Shown: in pieces, positions 1 to 11,410 of the stretch | Numbering within the stretch: position 1 is the stretch's first letter | How the letters are laid out: each line of letters opens with the position of its first letter | From: Hyparrhenia diplandra | Lineage: Eukaryota > Streptophyta > Magnoliopsida > Poales > Poaceae | NCBI GenBank assembly: GCA_015847255.1 | Contig: JADLZK010008570.1 | Location: 1 to 64,000 of the forward strand | DNA length: 64,000 nucleotides | Direction: 5' to 3' | The notes under the pieces: generated by a model | Told to the model about the DNA's origin: nothing | The model's input: the letters and a program-made list of their open reading frames with translations, nothing else | Database searches by the model: none | Made by a program: the position numbers and the translations under genes

Positions 1-223
1 CAGAGACAGACCCCACCCCTTTGCACGCTTTCAGAACCGCAGCAAAACGCTCGAACTCGATCCGGGGCTCCGGACCATTCGATCCCAATCGGACGGCCGA
101 GACGGCTCCACCTTGGCCCGCCTATAGCTCCTCTCCGAGTCATCGTCTCCGTCCGTCGCCGCTGGCTGCTGCGCCACTCCACCCAAACCCAAAACCCCCA
201 CACACCACGAGATCTGCGCAGCC
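1..223 (+). promoter_or_regulatory. 5' leader region of OST48
   Basis: This stretch lies directly upstream of the OST48 start codon. It is C-rich and pyrimidine-rich, as is usual for grass 5' untranslated leaders, and no TATA box is visible in it, so the core promoter is probably outside the window. The reading frames through it have no family resemblance. Confidence 0.45.
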
Positions 224-3200
224 ATGGCGACGACGCGGCTCCTCCTCCTCGCCGCCGCGGCCTTTCGCTACCCTCCTCGCGCTCGCGTCCGCGGCCGCCG
301 CGGAGGGCGCCGAGGAGGGCCCCCGCGGGCGTCGGCTGCTGGTCCTGCTGGACGACCTGGCCGTGCGGTCGTCGCACTCGGCCTTCTTCGGCTCGCTCCA
401 GGCGCGCGGGTTCGATCTCGACTTCCGCCTCGCCGACGACCCCAAGCTCTCGCTCCACCGCTACGGACAGTACCTCTACGACGGACTCGTGCTCTTCGCC
501 CCTTCCACCCCACGTAATTAGTTGCTCCCTTTTCCCTGCCTCCTCGCTCTCGGAGATCCGATCTGTGTTGCACGAGTGTTCGGGTGATAGATTCGAAGGG
601 AATAGAGATGATTTTGGTGCCGAGTCTGACTGCTTTTGTGATCTGATCCGTGCTCGTGGAGTGGTGGAGTTCTGTGATCTGTTGCGGGTAATGGCAAACT
701 CGGGATCTCGGGTAGAGTTTAGGACCGGAGGATTCATGCAATAAGCTTCACCTGAAAATTGGCCCTAGTCAGTTAGTTCTAGTTGAAAGCAGCGGATCTT
801 AGGGGTATCAATCAATTGTTGCCTGTTGCAGTTGACTATATTATTATTATTACAGCTCTTGTTTGATTAAACTACTGGATGGTGGTGCTTGATCTCTGCT
901 GATGATGATGACTTGATCCAACTCTATTTGTTTCTAAAGCCAGTCTTTATTACGTGACAGGTTTTGGTGGATCAGTGGACCAGAACGCGGTCCTCGAATT
1001 TATCGATGCTGGGCATGACATGATCCTGGCGGCAGATTCCTCCGCCTCTGATCTTATTCGTGGCATTGCAACAGAGTGTGGGGTTGATTTTGATGAGGCA
1101 AGCAATTCCTGTGGCCTGCCACCTTTTGTACCTTGAACATTTTCATTGACCTCAGTGAGCCAACCGTTTGTGTCTTGAGGATTTCAGGATCCAGAGGCAA
1201 TGGTTATTGACCACATTAACTATGCCGTCACGGATGTTGAAGGTGATCACACCTTGATTGCTGGTGATGATCTGATCCAGTCAGATGTCATACTGGGGTC
1301 TAAAAAGATTGAGGTGATGCTAAGAATCTTTGTAACCCTTCCAACCTTTTACACATGTTTATGTTCATTGGATCAGACCGAGTTGACGTTGAATCTTTCT
1401 TTTCTCGTATTCTAAATTTATCAGTAGAGTAATAGACAGATCTGTTTTGTGCTTGTGGCTTCATGGTATCCATAATTTCATATTTCATATACTAAGCATT
1501 CATGGCTAGCAGGCCTTTTGTTCATCTTTTCTATCACAACACTACAAAACAACGATAATCTTGACCTAATCTTGTTGGGTGTTGGTCATACTGCCTAGAT
1601 TTTCAGTAAAAGTGTGCCAATAGATTATGTCTTCAATTTGCTGTTCCATAATCCTGTGCCATGTCTATATTAAGTCTTGGTTGCTGTACTGAGTTTTTCC
1701 ATGCTTAACCAATTGGTAATGCTAAGATACTTATATCCTAAAATCTGTCTGTTCCTATTAAGAATTAGCTACTTATATCCTGCAGTTCATTACTGACTAG
1801 AGTAGGTTTAGCTATAATACAATTTCTTAACATTGGTGTTCATGAGGATATGGTGTAAACTTGCCAATTGCTTTTGGTTAGCACTTCCTTTTCATTTGTG
1901 GTAGTTCTTATAGAGTTAATTTGTCTTCTAAATATTTTTCTCCTTATTTCTAGGCTCCTGTATTGTTTCGAGGAATTGGACACACAGCTAATCCATCAAA
2001 CAGTTTGGTACGCACTTTGAATTAACAGTGGTATTTGCATGTCCAACTATTAGTTGCACAACTATGTTTTATTGCTGTAAAACATACCTTTTATGGTTTT
2101 TGTTTGTTTGTTTGTTTGTGTATAATCCCTCATTCACCTGTCTTTGGTCATTGCTAGGTTCTGAAAGTCTTATCTGCCTCTCCATCAGCATATTCAGCTA
2201 ACCCAAAGACTAAGTTGTCATCTCCTCCATCACTCACTGGGTCAGCTATATCATTGGTTTCGGTTATGCAGGTAATTAAATTTATTTTTTACTTTCTTCT
2301 TATTATTAGTGGGCTAATAATCATTCCATTGTTCATTGTTGTGTATTCATTAAATGCATGATTGCCCTGCCAGAATCCACGTATTATCATTTGTATGTTG
2401 CCATTCAATCTCTCTGATAAGTTTTATGTCTTCTTGCAGGCAAGAAATAACGCTCGGGTGCTGATATCTGGATCACTCGATCTGTTTAGCAACCGGTATG
2501 TGGATCATAGATACATGAAGTAGTTTCCCCTGGTTTTCCATAATAAAGTGCTTATGTTCCATTATTCAGGTTCCTGAAGTCTGGTGTTCAAAAGGCTGGT
2601 AGCAAAACGAGGTTAGCTTATTTTTGAAGCTTTTACTGAGATTTAATATATTTCAGCTAGAAAATATCAAGATCTTTTGACTGCTATTTCTTTAATGCCT
2701 TCAATACTTACGTAGGCAAGCGTCATCTGATTGTTAGGGAAAAAATTCGACCTTTCTAAATTCTATAGGACCTATCCTAATGCCAAATTTGAAGCTTTTA
2801 TCTTGTAATTAACTCTTGACAAGGCAACAGAGCACACTACTTGATAAAGGAGGAAACTATAACATGAGATATTGAATGATGGCATGTTATACTTCTGTGC
2901 GCTGTAGCATTGATTGCAAATAAGTTTCATATTGCTAATTGTTGGATATTTGCAAATTATAGTATGGCATATCCTGGAACAGAACATAACCTCTGTTATA
3001 GACTCCTTTGTTGGACGACCATATAGGCGTCGACCACGCCAGCCAGCAGGCCTGAGTCGTAGCTAGGCTGGACTTTTTAGTACATTAGATTAGGGAGAGA
3101 TTAGTTGGTTAAGATATTAGTTGGTTAAGATACTAGATTGGAGTTTGTTTAGGAAAGTGCACCTGTACTATAAAGGGCACAGTAGGAGATTGTAATCATT

Positions 3201-4646
3201 ATCGAAGGAATAAGAACTCTCCCAGGCAGGGCGGGTTACCTTCGACGGCACCACGTGCGATTCAGCCGTGGCTGCCGACAGAACCCTCTGCCATTGTCCC
3301 TCGCTACACACTTCGTTCCAATCCCCAATCCAGTCTCCTTCATTCACCCCTACGCTCACCTCACCGCCGGCGCCATAACACCTCTCATACATGTCTTGAA
3401 ATCATTTGTTACATGCTATTGTACAGATATGAGAGGGCTGGAAATGAGCAATTTGTGACCGAGACAAGCAAATGGGTTTTCCATGAGAGGGGGCATCTAA
3501 AGGTCATATTGCCTTATTTTCCTTTGTAATTTTGTTTAGGGGATTGATGTTTTTCAAATAAACGGGATGGCATAATCTTTATCATGTTCAAATTCACAGG
3601 CTGTTAATGTTAAGCATCACAAGGTTGGGGAGACCAATGAACCAGGCATGTACCGCATTAATGATGACCTGGTAATTCTTTTGCCTTGATGTGTACTTGC
3701 TTTTAAGCTGTGACAACTTGAATGTGCTAATATAAATTTCCCCATCAAGGAATACTCTGTTGAAATCTATGAATGGTCTGGAACGAGCTGGAAGCCATAT
3801 GTTGCTGATGATGTGCAACTTCAGTTTTTTATGATGAGTCCTTATGTTCTGAAAACTATGTCGACTGACAGCAAGGTGGCACATTATTACAAACCTGTGT
3901 TGTATTTAAATATATTGTGAGATTGACAGATGCTGTGGCTAAACTATCATGTTCTCCCAATGTAGGGTTTATATTCAATATCCTTCAAAGTTCCTGATGT
4001 TTATGGAGTTTTCCAGTTCAAAGTTGAGTACCAAAGATTGGGATATACTGGTCTGTCTTTTACAAAGCAGGTTAGTCTCATGACATGATTCTTTGGAGTT
4101 TGTACAATAGCAATGATTAATTTAGTCAAACTGCATCCACTTGTATGGTCATTTTTTTTTTGACTTTTCACATTGTTTTTGTCTGCTGCAGATTCCAGTG
4201 CGGCCTTACAGGCATAATGAGTATGAGAGATTCATAACATCAGCTTACCCATACTACACTGCCTCATTTTCAACAGTAAGATCTGCTTACATTTGCTATT
4301 CAGTAGACGCAGTGAAATTTATTTTTGCACCTTTTACAGCTTCATCTCTATATGACCTTTATCATTAAATTAAATTGTGTAGACTGTATTATAGGTTGCA
4401 TCTTGCATCCCGTATTAACTACGTAGCCTTGTTTTCCTTACTGCCTAGTTTGAATAGAGGATAATACCCTCCAATCCATATGCATTGGGAGCTATTGAGA
4501 GGGAAATAAGTTCATTTTCCACTTCAATCTACATGTACTCTGCATGTAAGTTCTAGATTAGCTCTATGCATCACCTCTTCATTTCTTCTTCGTTGCAGAT
4601 GGGTGCTTTCTTCATATTCTCGCTTGTGTACCTGTACCACAAATAA
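224..4646 (+). CDS. OST48: OST48: dolichyl-diphosphooligosaccharide-protein glycosyltransferase 48 kDa subunit (DDOST/WBP1/DGL1 type)
   Basis: This is a non-catalytic subunit of the ER oligosaccharyltransferase that moves the dolichol-linked glycan onto Asn in N-X-S/T sites. Thirteen exons can be placed: 224-513, 961-1097, 1188-1313, 1954-2007, 2158-2271, 2440-2495, 2570-2611, 3427-3502, 3600-3671, 3750-3875, 3966-4070, 4192-4275 and 4599-4646. The product starts with a signal peptide, continues with LLVLLDDLAVRSSHS and FGGSVDQNAVL, and ends with one C-terminal membrane segment followed by YLYHK and TAA. That is the family pattern, with a type I topology and a very short cytosolic tail; the length (about 440 aa) is normal. 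Exon 1 carries one extra T in a T-run near 261-264, inside the signal peptide, so the 224 frame and the downstream frame differ by one base. All other exons join cleanly. Intron 2 has a GC donor, and intron 7 carries a probable solo LTR. Confidence 0.93.
1098..1187 (+). other. GC-AG intron of OST48
   Basis: The exon ending in DFDE stops at GAG and the next bases are GCAAGC; the following exon begins after TTTCAG with the codons D-P-E-A-M. Protein continuity with the family requires this junction, and no GT donor nearby preserves the frame. GC-AG introns are a known minor class spliced by the major spliceosome. Confidence 0.8.
3009..3380 (+). repeat. Probable solo LTR (Copia-like) inside OST48 intron 7
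   Basis: The 372-bp block begins TGTTGGACG and ends CCATAACA, so it has the TG...CA ends of an LTR. It contains a TATA-like CTATAAAGG at about 3169 and a polyadenylation-type stretch (ATTATCGAAGGAATAAGAA) shortly after, the usual order of promoter and R region in a Copia LTR. The flanks (TCCTT and CCTCT) are not a clean 5-bp duplication, which indel noise or age could explain. No internal retroelement sequence is present beside it, which is why I call it solo. It sits in the sense orientation of OST48. Confidence 0.6.
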
Positions 4647-6375
4647 AGGACTGCTGGTTGTGCACAAGTTTCTGGAGGCAGATGCAACCTAGATCCGGGG
4701 CACTGAATTTGTGCTATAAGGAGAGTGTTACCCTGTGCAATGTTATGGAACCATATTTTTGTAGTGCCAGCTTTAGATAACAAATTTGACGACCGTGACA
4801 GCACTCATGAGAAATGTACTTGTGCTAGGATGTTCGATCTGCCCCATTTTTTTTTTCTTGGATCCTTTCTGATCAGCACTTGTGAAAACGTTTACAGTCT
4901 ATAGCATTGAAATGATGACGAAGCATTTAGTGATTTTGAAAGTACTAGATCCCTAATCATTTGGCACTCCTGCACAGTTCTGGCCCGAAATGTGGACTAA
5001 CAAGTTTTACTTATTTTATTTCTGCACCTGTTTGCGCTTGTTGAAAAATGAATGCTCGAAGACAGCAGAGCTACATGTTTAAAATTCAAAATTTCATTCT
5101 GCATAAGTATGTGGTGTAATGGTGCAGAGCCCTTGTTTTCTGTCAGTTCCTAACGCTATGGTTTTAGACACATTTTTTTCTAAAACAAATTTGAGTCTTT
5201 CTAAAACTACTTGGAATTTGTCATTTGAATAAAAAACTCTTTATTTCTTTTCATTCTTCAACAATTTTTTTTTATCTTGTGCATTATTCATCTTTGCTAA
5301 TGAGGAATCTAGAATAGAAGACTGCAATATCTGGAGATCTAGTTAGAAAAATGTTGAGAGGTATTTCTAAACCAACATTTCTATTCCTATGAATAGAGAA
5401 ACTCTTCAAGTTGCTTTCAGCATCTGCTAGCTGCCAGCTTGATTTTAGCAAAATGGCTGTTCCTATAATGATTTAGAGTCGCTGCCACTTTCTCTGATTT
5501 AAGAGCAGAATGTCAATAAGGATAATACAAAACTCTTAAGTTTTTTATAATGTTTGGGCTGAGGCCTCGTTTGGAACAAAGGAAAAATGTAGGAAAAGTG
5601 AAGGAATGAGTTCCGAGGAAAGGAATTGGCTTAGAGTCTGCCATTTCTTTGAGGAAAGGAAAAATGAAGAGCAGAATGTCTCATTTCTATCAACAAAGAT
5701 AATGCTGGGCCGCCGCCGCCGCTCGGCCGCGTCAAAAGACGAGAGAGATCGTTACTCTAACCTGCCCGAGCAAGGAAAAAGAGAGAGAACGAGTGGATGT
5801 TTGTCTGTTTGGTCATAAACAAAGAGGATAGGTCCATGGATCAGTTTCTATATTCTGATTCATCAAACCCGAAATTCCTGCAATCCAAACATCAAATTAT
5901 TTAGCATTTTGGAATCCTATGTTTTCACTTTTAACATTATCTCAGCTTTCTGACCATTCCGAAATTAAGCTGTTCAGTAACATTATCTGGTAATCTTTCA
6001 TTAAGCAGAGACTATGGCAAAACTATGACCAAAAATGCTGTGATTTGGAATCATCCATCCATGCTAAGATGAAAAATGGTAATGTGGCATGTACAGTACG
6101 TGTAGAGAAGAGATTCATATTGAAGGAACACCATCCTTTATTCTGACAGTATTTGTTATAGTACAACATTTAGAGCACACAAAGTATACAATATAGCAAA
6201 GCAAACCCTGTCGATACTAATCATGCAACAAGACAATCGCGCCCATTTCCCTCCCCATTTCTCGTCCTGCCCGTGCACATCGCAAATGGCAATGGACCAA
6301 TGGTCGTCGTAGAATGGCTCGGCCGCCGAATGGCTCCGCCGCCGGTGCATGCGTTCGCGTCACAGACAGCTTGGC
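4647..6375. other. Convergent intergenic region between OST48 and alpha-galactosidase
   Basis: Both flanking genes end here, so the stretch should hold two 3' untranslated regions and terminators. Only AT-rich sequence with T-runs is visible. Near 5563 the sequence GGCCTCGTTTGGAACAAAGG looks like the end of a common grass MITE; an inverted partner (GCAATCCAAAC) occurs near 5880, so a diverged 330-bp MITE may lie at about 5563-5900. No supported gene is present. Confidence 0.4.
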
Positions 6376-8871
6376 CTAGACCACCATCTCCAGCGTCCAC
6401 CGGTACATCTCCTTCTCCGGCACCGGCAGGTCGACGGACACGAGCCCGGTGTCGGCGTCGTAGCCGAATTCCACCTCCACCGAGTCCACCAGACACCTCG
6501 CCGGCTCCCGCGAGCAGTAGGCACCGAACCGCCCGCACCCGCGCACCCTCATTCATGACCACCACGGCGTTGTCCACGACGGCGCACTCCTCGACGGCGC
6601 CGCCGGCGTTGAACATGTCGAGCAGGCCGACGGGCGCGAACGCCACCCCCGGCGCGCCAGCGGCGGCGCGGAGCGGGCAGACGTGGAACACCTCGTACTC
6701 CAGCGGCCCCAGCGTGACGGGCAGCGCGGCGCCACGGGGCAGCCGGACCAGCTCCCGCGCGCGGTGCGCGTACACGACGGCCTCGCCGTCCCACTCCCCT
6801 GTCGCCGTCGCCGGCGACGCGCGCTATGGCGTCGACGTCGTCGGCGCGCACGGTGGCGGTCAGCGTGCCCGGCGCCGCGTCGTGGACGCGCGTCCGCTTG
6901 GTGACGCGGCACCACCCGGCGCCCTGGCAGTTGAACACCCCCACCACGCCGCCGCACCTGTTGAGGTTCCAGATCTTGAGCAGGGTCTTGCCGTCGCGCG
7001 CCGGGTCGGAGAAGAGGCAGTCGCGCGTGGGTCGCCCCGGGGAGCTGCGCGCGGAGCACGGAGCCGTCGGGGAGGACGAGCCGCCTGAGCAGGTCGAAGT
7101 CGTGGTTCCCCGGCTTGTCGCTGACGTACACCGGGCAGCCGCCGATGGCTCTGGCGGCGCCGTGGTACTCCGCCGCCGGGTGAAGGCTGTGGAACATGTC
7201 CCAGTCGGGCTGCATGAACTCGCCGAGGAAGACGGTGTTGTAGGCGACGGAGGCGACGTGGACGGTGTGCGACGCCGGGTCGCGCGGGTAGAAGTCGTCG
7301 GAGGCGCGAACCACGGCGGTCTGCCGGGCGCTGTAGAGCATGTCGGTGTTGTGGCACATGCACGAGATGCACCCGTTGTCGGGGAAGCTTCGAGACACGG
7401 AGGTCTCGAGCGCGCGGTGGTAGGCGCGGGTGAGCGCGACGCGGCCGCCATGGCCGGCGCCGAGGGTCTCGATGATGTTCTGCACGTCCACCTTGACGCC
7501 GTCGACGCCGCAGGAGGCGAGGTACGCGTGGAGCTCGCCGTAGAAGTCGCGCGCGCGGCGAGGGTGGACAAGGCCGAGGCCCAGCACGGAGAGCGAGTCC
7601 ATGACGATGTCCGGCTGGTTCGCCGTCACGCCGGGGGATTGGACTGGGTACGCCAGCGACGGCTCGTACCGCTCCAACGACGGCGTCACGCCGCCCCAGT
7701 ACCCCGCCATCGCGTGCCACACGTACACCTGCTTCACGCCGTGGATGTCCTTGGTCTCCGACACCAGCCGCTTCAGCCCGCCGTTTTCGGTGGTGTCGCC
7801 GTCGTCGGAGTTGGTCTGGAACTTTGTGTTCTCCTTGATCCCTGTCAGCCGACTGGCGAATCTGGAAGCAACAAAGGAATCAGTTTTCTTTTCTATGGGG
7901 AATTAAACTGCGGCGGCCATGATTGATGGGAGAAATGAATGCACGTACTGCGCGCCCTCCTGCACGGCGACGTTGGCGTCGTCGGGCTTGTCGTCGGCGG
8001 CGATCTGCTGCCACCCGTCGTCGATGATGAGGAACCTTGGCGGCGCGCCGCCCTTGGACAGGCTGCAATCAGAGGTGTCAGCACGTCGGCGGTGAGAACA
8101 GATCGATCAATCAGAGGTGTCAGCACGTCGGCGGTGAGAACAGAGCATGAGAGCAGAGTAACTAGGCAGCCACGTACCTCCGGAGTCCATGCTTGACGCC
8201 ATCGGCGGTGACATCGGTGTAGAAGGCGTCCCAGGTGCACCACCCAAACCAATCAAGGAACGCCGGCATCTTCTTCCTCTCCCGGTGATGGAACGTCTGC
8301 ATATGCCTCTCCACCGCCTTGACAGCATCAGTTACAACCTCAAAGGGGCTGTCGCCGGCGTGGAGGTACACCAAGCGCGCGCCCTGGTCCGTCGTCACAG
8401 CCTTATCGCCACTCTCCACGCAGATCTGCAGCTCGTCGCTGTCATCGCCGGCGGCGGCGCCGCTCCCCTGCAGCGACGCACGGAACTGGCCCTCCAGCAG
8501 CGGCAGCATCACCACGTACGCCGGCTTGGTGTCGTCGTCGCCGCCGTCGCCGTCGTCGGATGGAGGGACCTCGATGAGCATGAACTGGGTCTCGTGAGGC
8601 ACGTCGCGTCCGTTGACGCCCATCCGCTGGCGTCATCCACCAGAGCTTGAACCTGAACAGGCACAGGAACCGGCAGTCCCGGAGCGTGCCGAAGGTGAAG
8701 ACGTGGTGGCTCTTTTGATCGGCGGCGTGGGCGCCGACGAACGCGCCGTCGACGAGCCCGGCGCCGGACGCGTGCGCCGCCACCACGTTGTCTGGCACGC
8801 CCGGTGAGCACCGTGCGGCCACGCACGGAGAGACGACCGTCGGACACCGTGATCCGTGGCGTCACCGTCAT
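6376..8871 (-). CDS. Alkaline alpha-galactosidase / seed imbibition protein (GH36, raffinose synthase family)
   Basis: Members hydrolyse terminal alpha-galactose from raffinose-family sugars at neutral to alkaline pH in the cytosol or plastid; close relatives are raffinose synthases. Exons on the - strand are 8871-8178, 8062-7949 and 7861-6376, with GTACGT donors at both introns. The N-terminus MTVTPRITVSDGRL, the block FLDWFGWCTWDAFY (exon 1), RFLIIDDGWQQ (exon 2), and GVDGVKVDVQN and CMCHNTDMLY (exon 3) are family signatures; the VKVD aspartate is the expected GH36 nucleophile. The product ends with YRWTLEMVV and TAG, and the length (about 750-770 aa) is normal. The frame is broken by single-base indels near 8800, 8625, 7040, 6800 and 6545, all in GC-rich runs. 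I take these as likely sequence errors because the codons resume as expected after each. Within the family, the maize AGA1-like group fits better than raffinose synthase. Confidence 0.88.
8067..8150 (-). repeat. 43-bp tandem duplication in intron 1 of the alpha-galactosidase gene
   Basis: The unit beginning AATCAGAGGTGTCAGC and running to GAGAACAGA occurs twice in tandem, nearly perfectly, so the duplication is recent. It lies wholly inside the 115-bp intron and makes up most of it. Confidence 0.85.
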
Positions 8872-9125
8872 CTTGAATCGATCAAGAAAGGAGACGATCG
8901 ACGACGTGCGTGCGTGCGTACCTTGATTGATTGGTATGGATGGAGGTGAAGATCGAGATGGAGGGGGTGGTAATGGAGGGTAATTGGGTTAGTGGTAATG
9001 GTAGTGATGATATGATATAACTAGGACTAAACTAGTTGGTAATTCCCTCGAGTCCTCGAGACTCGCAGGGAGGGAGATACAAGAGATACTGGGATGGCGG
9101 GAGAAGGAAGGCGGCGGGCGAGGGG

Positions 9126-9178
9126 TTTATATACTCGCTGGGGCGGGGAGGAGCGGGTGACGTGGCGGGACACGTGGC
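9126..9178 (-). promoter_or_regulatory. ABRE-type G-box pair and TATA box of the alpha-galactosidase gene
   Basis: Read on the - strand, a TATATAAA box lies at 9133-9126, about 255 bp upstream of the start codon. Two ACGT-core boxes lie just upstream of it: GCCACGTGTC at about 9178-9169 and GCCACGTC at about 9166-9159. Paired ACGT boxes close to a TATA box are the classic arrangement of abscisic-acid responsive promoters. That would suit a raffinose-sugar enzyme of seeds or stressed tissue. The regulation itself is inference. Confidence 0.6.
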
Positions 9179-9179
9179 T

Positions 9180-10890
9180 GGTGAATTTTTACTCCATGAC
9201 GGTGAAACACGTTTCTAATTCTCACGGTGGTGGTGACGATCGAAGAATCGAGAGATTTTACTTGTCTTGGATTTGATGGTGCATGGTATGGGCCAGCCAG
9301 CTGCTATGCATGAATGATGCTCATCTGTGGCATGCAGTCCAAGTTCAGTGCATTTCCTTCCCGTTTTGATATTTTGGTACAGTAAGTACTGAATATACCA
9401 GGCAGGTTCTATGATGTGTTTTCCTTCTATTATATTATCCTGAAATGAATTGGGTTGTTGACTGCACGCTGCCAAGCACCTCATTTCCGTTTTCTTCGCC
9501 GGTAAGGATATTCCATAACCGAGAAATTGTTTGCTTGTGCGCAGTTGCCGGCTACATTCCCGCCGTGCATGGCTACTCGTCAATTCAAGAAAGAATTCAT
9601 CGAAATTTGCAGACAAGGGAAGATGGGACTACATACTAGTACACGTCGTCACTGTTCTGTTGCATTCCCTTATTTTAAGGGTCGGTCCAGGTTGATGATA
9701 GTACTATAGTAGGTAGGACAGAACGAATTCCCTACCTAGTTTGACGGCTGCCTTACACCTATTCCCTTCTCTCCTTTTTTTTTCGATCAATTTTCTTTCA
9801 AGCTTTTGGATCATGCAAATCGCTTGTATTTAGAGTCTCGGTGGTTAATAAGTGCTACTAATGATATTTGTGATTAATGAAATATGTCAAGCTTTCGTTT
9901 TATTTATGCTTCTTATTAATTACTGATTTTGGCTAGTGCCCTGTGACAGAGAATAATCTGAAACAAGTCGGCTGAATAGGGTAAAGGAGGCGGTTGTTTG
10001 CATCGCTGGTCTCAATTAATTTTTTTAAAAAATAAGCAGCAGCTTACAAAGGATGACTTAATTCTAATTTATTTTAGAGATATCAGCTGCACACAAAGAG
10101 TAACAACAGATCAATACATGTCTTTGGTTTTGCCTTTTGGCCAAAAAATTATAAATCTAACGCGTCAAGTAGGATGTAATATATAGGGATGGCGTTGCAT
10201 ATTGTTGACTACATTAATTATATGCATGTTTCTGGACTAATGGAGAGATTGAGTATGAAACTAATCATTATTGCACCTTTGCAAATCAAATACGACCACA
10301 CCTCACAAACACACAGAGTAGTCAGTCTCGATCAGTCTCAGCCCAGCATAAATATCATGAGTAACTGTCCGATAATTACGCACGCACGGTAGCTGCACTC
10401 AATCATGCATTTCGTCCTCCTATCATGCACATATATGTATACTACAGTATGCATCAAGTTGAGTTCATCTCTCCAGCAGCTGTACACACACTAATACTAG
10501 GCGTCTACGAAATCTACAGAATTTTGGATCTGAAGCTCTGTTTTCACATACGTACAGAGCCCTAAAGAAGATGCCATTAGAATGTGAGATGTTGTTGGTG
10601 CATTTGTCCTCGTCTGACTAATCTAATCATATAATAATCAGCAGCAAAGAAATATCCATCCATGAGATTACCTGCAGGGACAAGTGACCGATGGATGGAC
10701 GGCCAGGACGGACGCCACGTCCCTAATTGCTTGCAAATTACGGGCAATCAAGACAAGCAAACCGGGCACACGTATACCCCCTTGTTGCCGTGCCAAATTG
10801 GAGTGGACCTTGTCCCCAAATAAAGCCCCTACACATAACATCAGTGCATGCATGATTGATCGATGCAGCTTGCAAGTTACATACAGCTGC
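9180..10890. other. Intergenic region without recognised genes
   Basis: AT-rich sequence downstream of the divergent alpha-galactosidase promoter. Short open frames exist on both strands but none shows codon pattern or family motifs. I see no transposon ends or repeats here. Confidence 0.5.
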
Positions 10891-10898
10891 TGCGTACG

Positions 10899-11410
10899 TG
10901 TACGTGTTCATCGTTTTTGCTTGCTTGGATCGGTCGCTTGCAATGTTTGCATTATTGGGATTGTGTTGTGTGTATACTTATCAGATTATTAGAGGTTGGA
11001 ATCCTTTGGCTGGAAAACGAAAATGTTCCAACTGCCAGGACGGGTGATTGTGGGCAATTTTTTTTTCTCAAATAAGCAAAAAAAAAAGAAACCGTTTTTG
11101 CATTTTGCCCCGTCGCTTGAAAATATAATGTATCATCATGCGTATTAGGTTACAAGAAACCGAATTTACACAAACATATAACCAATAGTCAGTTACTATT
11201 TGGACTCAAACGAGTACAAGGTTGGCTATGGCTTTTACCAGCGACTGGGTCCGTTTACGTGTTCATCGTTTTTGATCGTCATTTGCTGGGATTGTGTTTT
11301 TATACTTATCGGACTATTAGAGGTTGGAATCCTCGGCTGAAAAACGAAAATGCTTCCAACTGCGGTGATTGTTTTTTTTCTCAAATACGCAAAAAAAAAA
11401 AAAAAAAAAA
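10899..11410. repeat. Direct repeat pair of about 150-190 bp
   Basis: The segment at about 10899-11090 recurs at about 11252-11410. Shared landmarks in order are ACGTGTTCATCGTTTTTG, GGGATTGTGT, ACTTATC(A/G)GA followed by TATTAGAGGTTGGAATCC, GAAAACGAAAATG, CCAACTGC, and a T-run followed by CTCAAATA(A/C)GC and an A-run. The copies differ by several indels, so the duplication is not recent. The terminal A-run in both copies could point to a retroposed origin. Confidence 0.8.

Noticed and set aside
31..741. Long open frames on both strands over OST48 exon 1
   Set aside because: They are GC-driven shadows of the first exon; only the frame with the signal peptide and LLVLLDDLAVRSSHS has family meaning.
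6273..8650. Long + strand frames over the alpha-galactosidase gene
   Set aside because: Antisense shadows of very GC-rich exons; Arg/Ala/Gly-rich without domains, while the - strand carries the GH36 motifs and splice sites.
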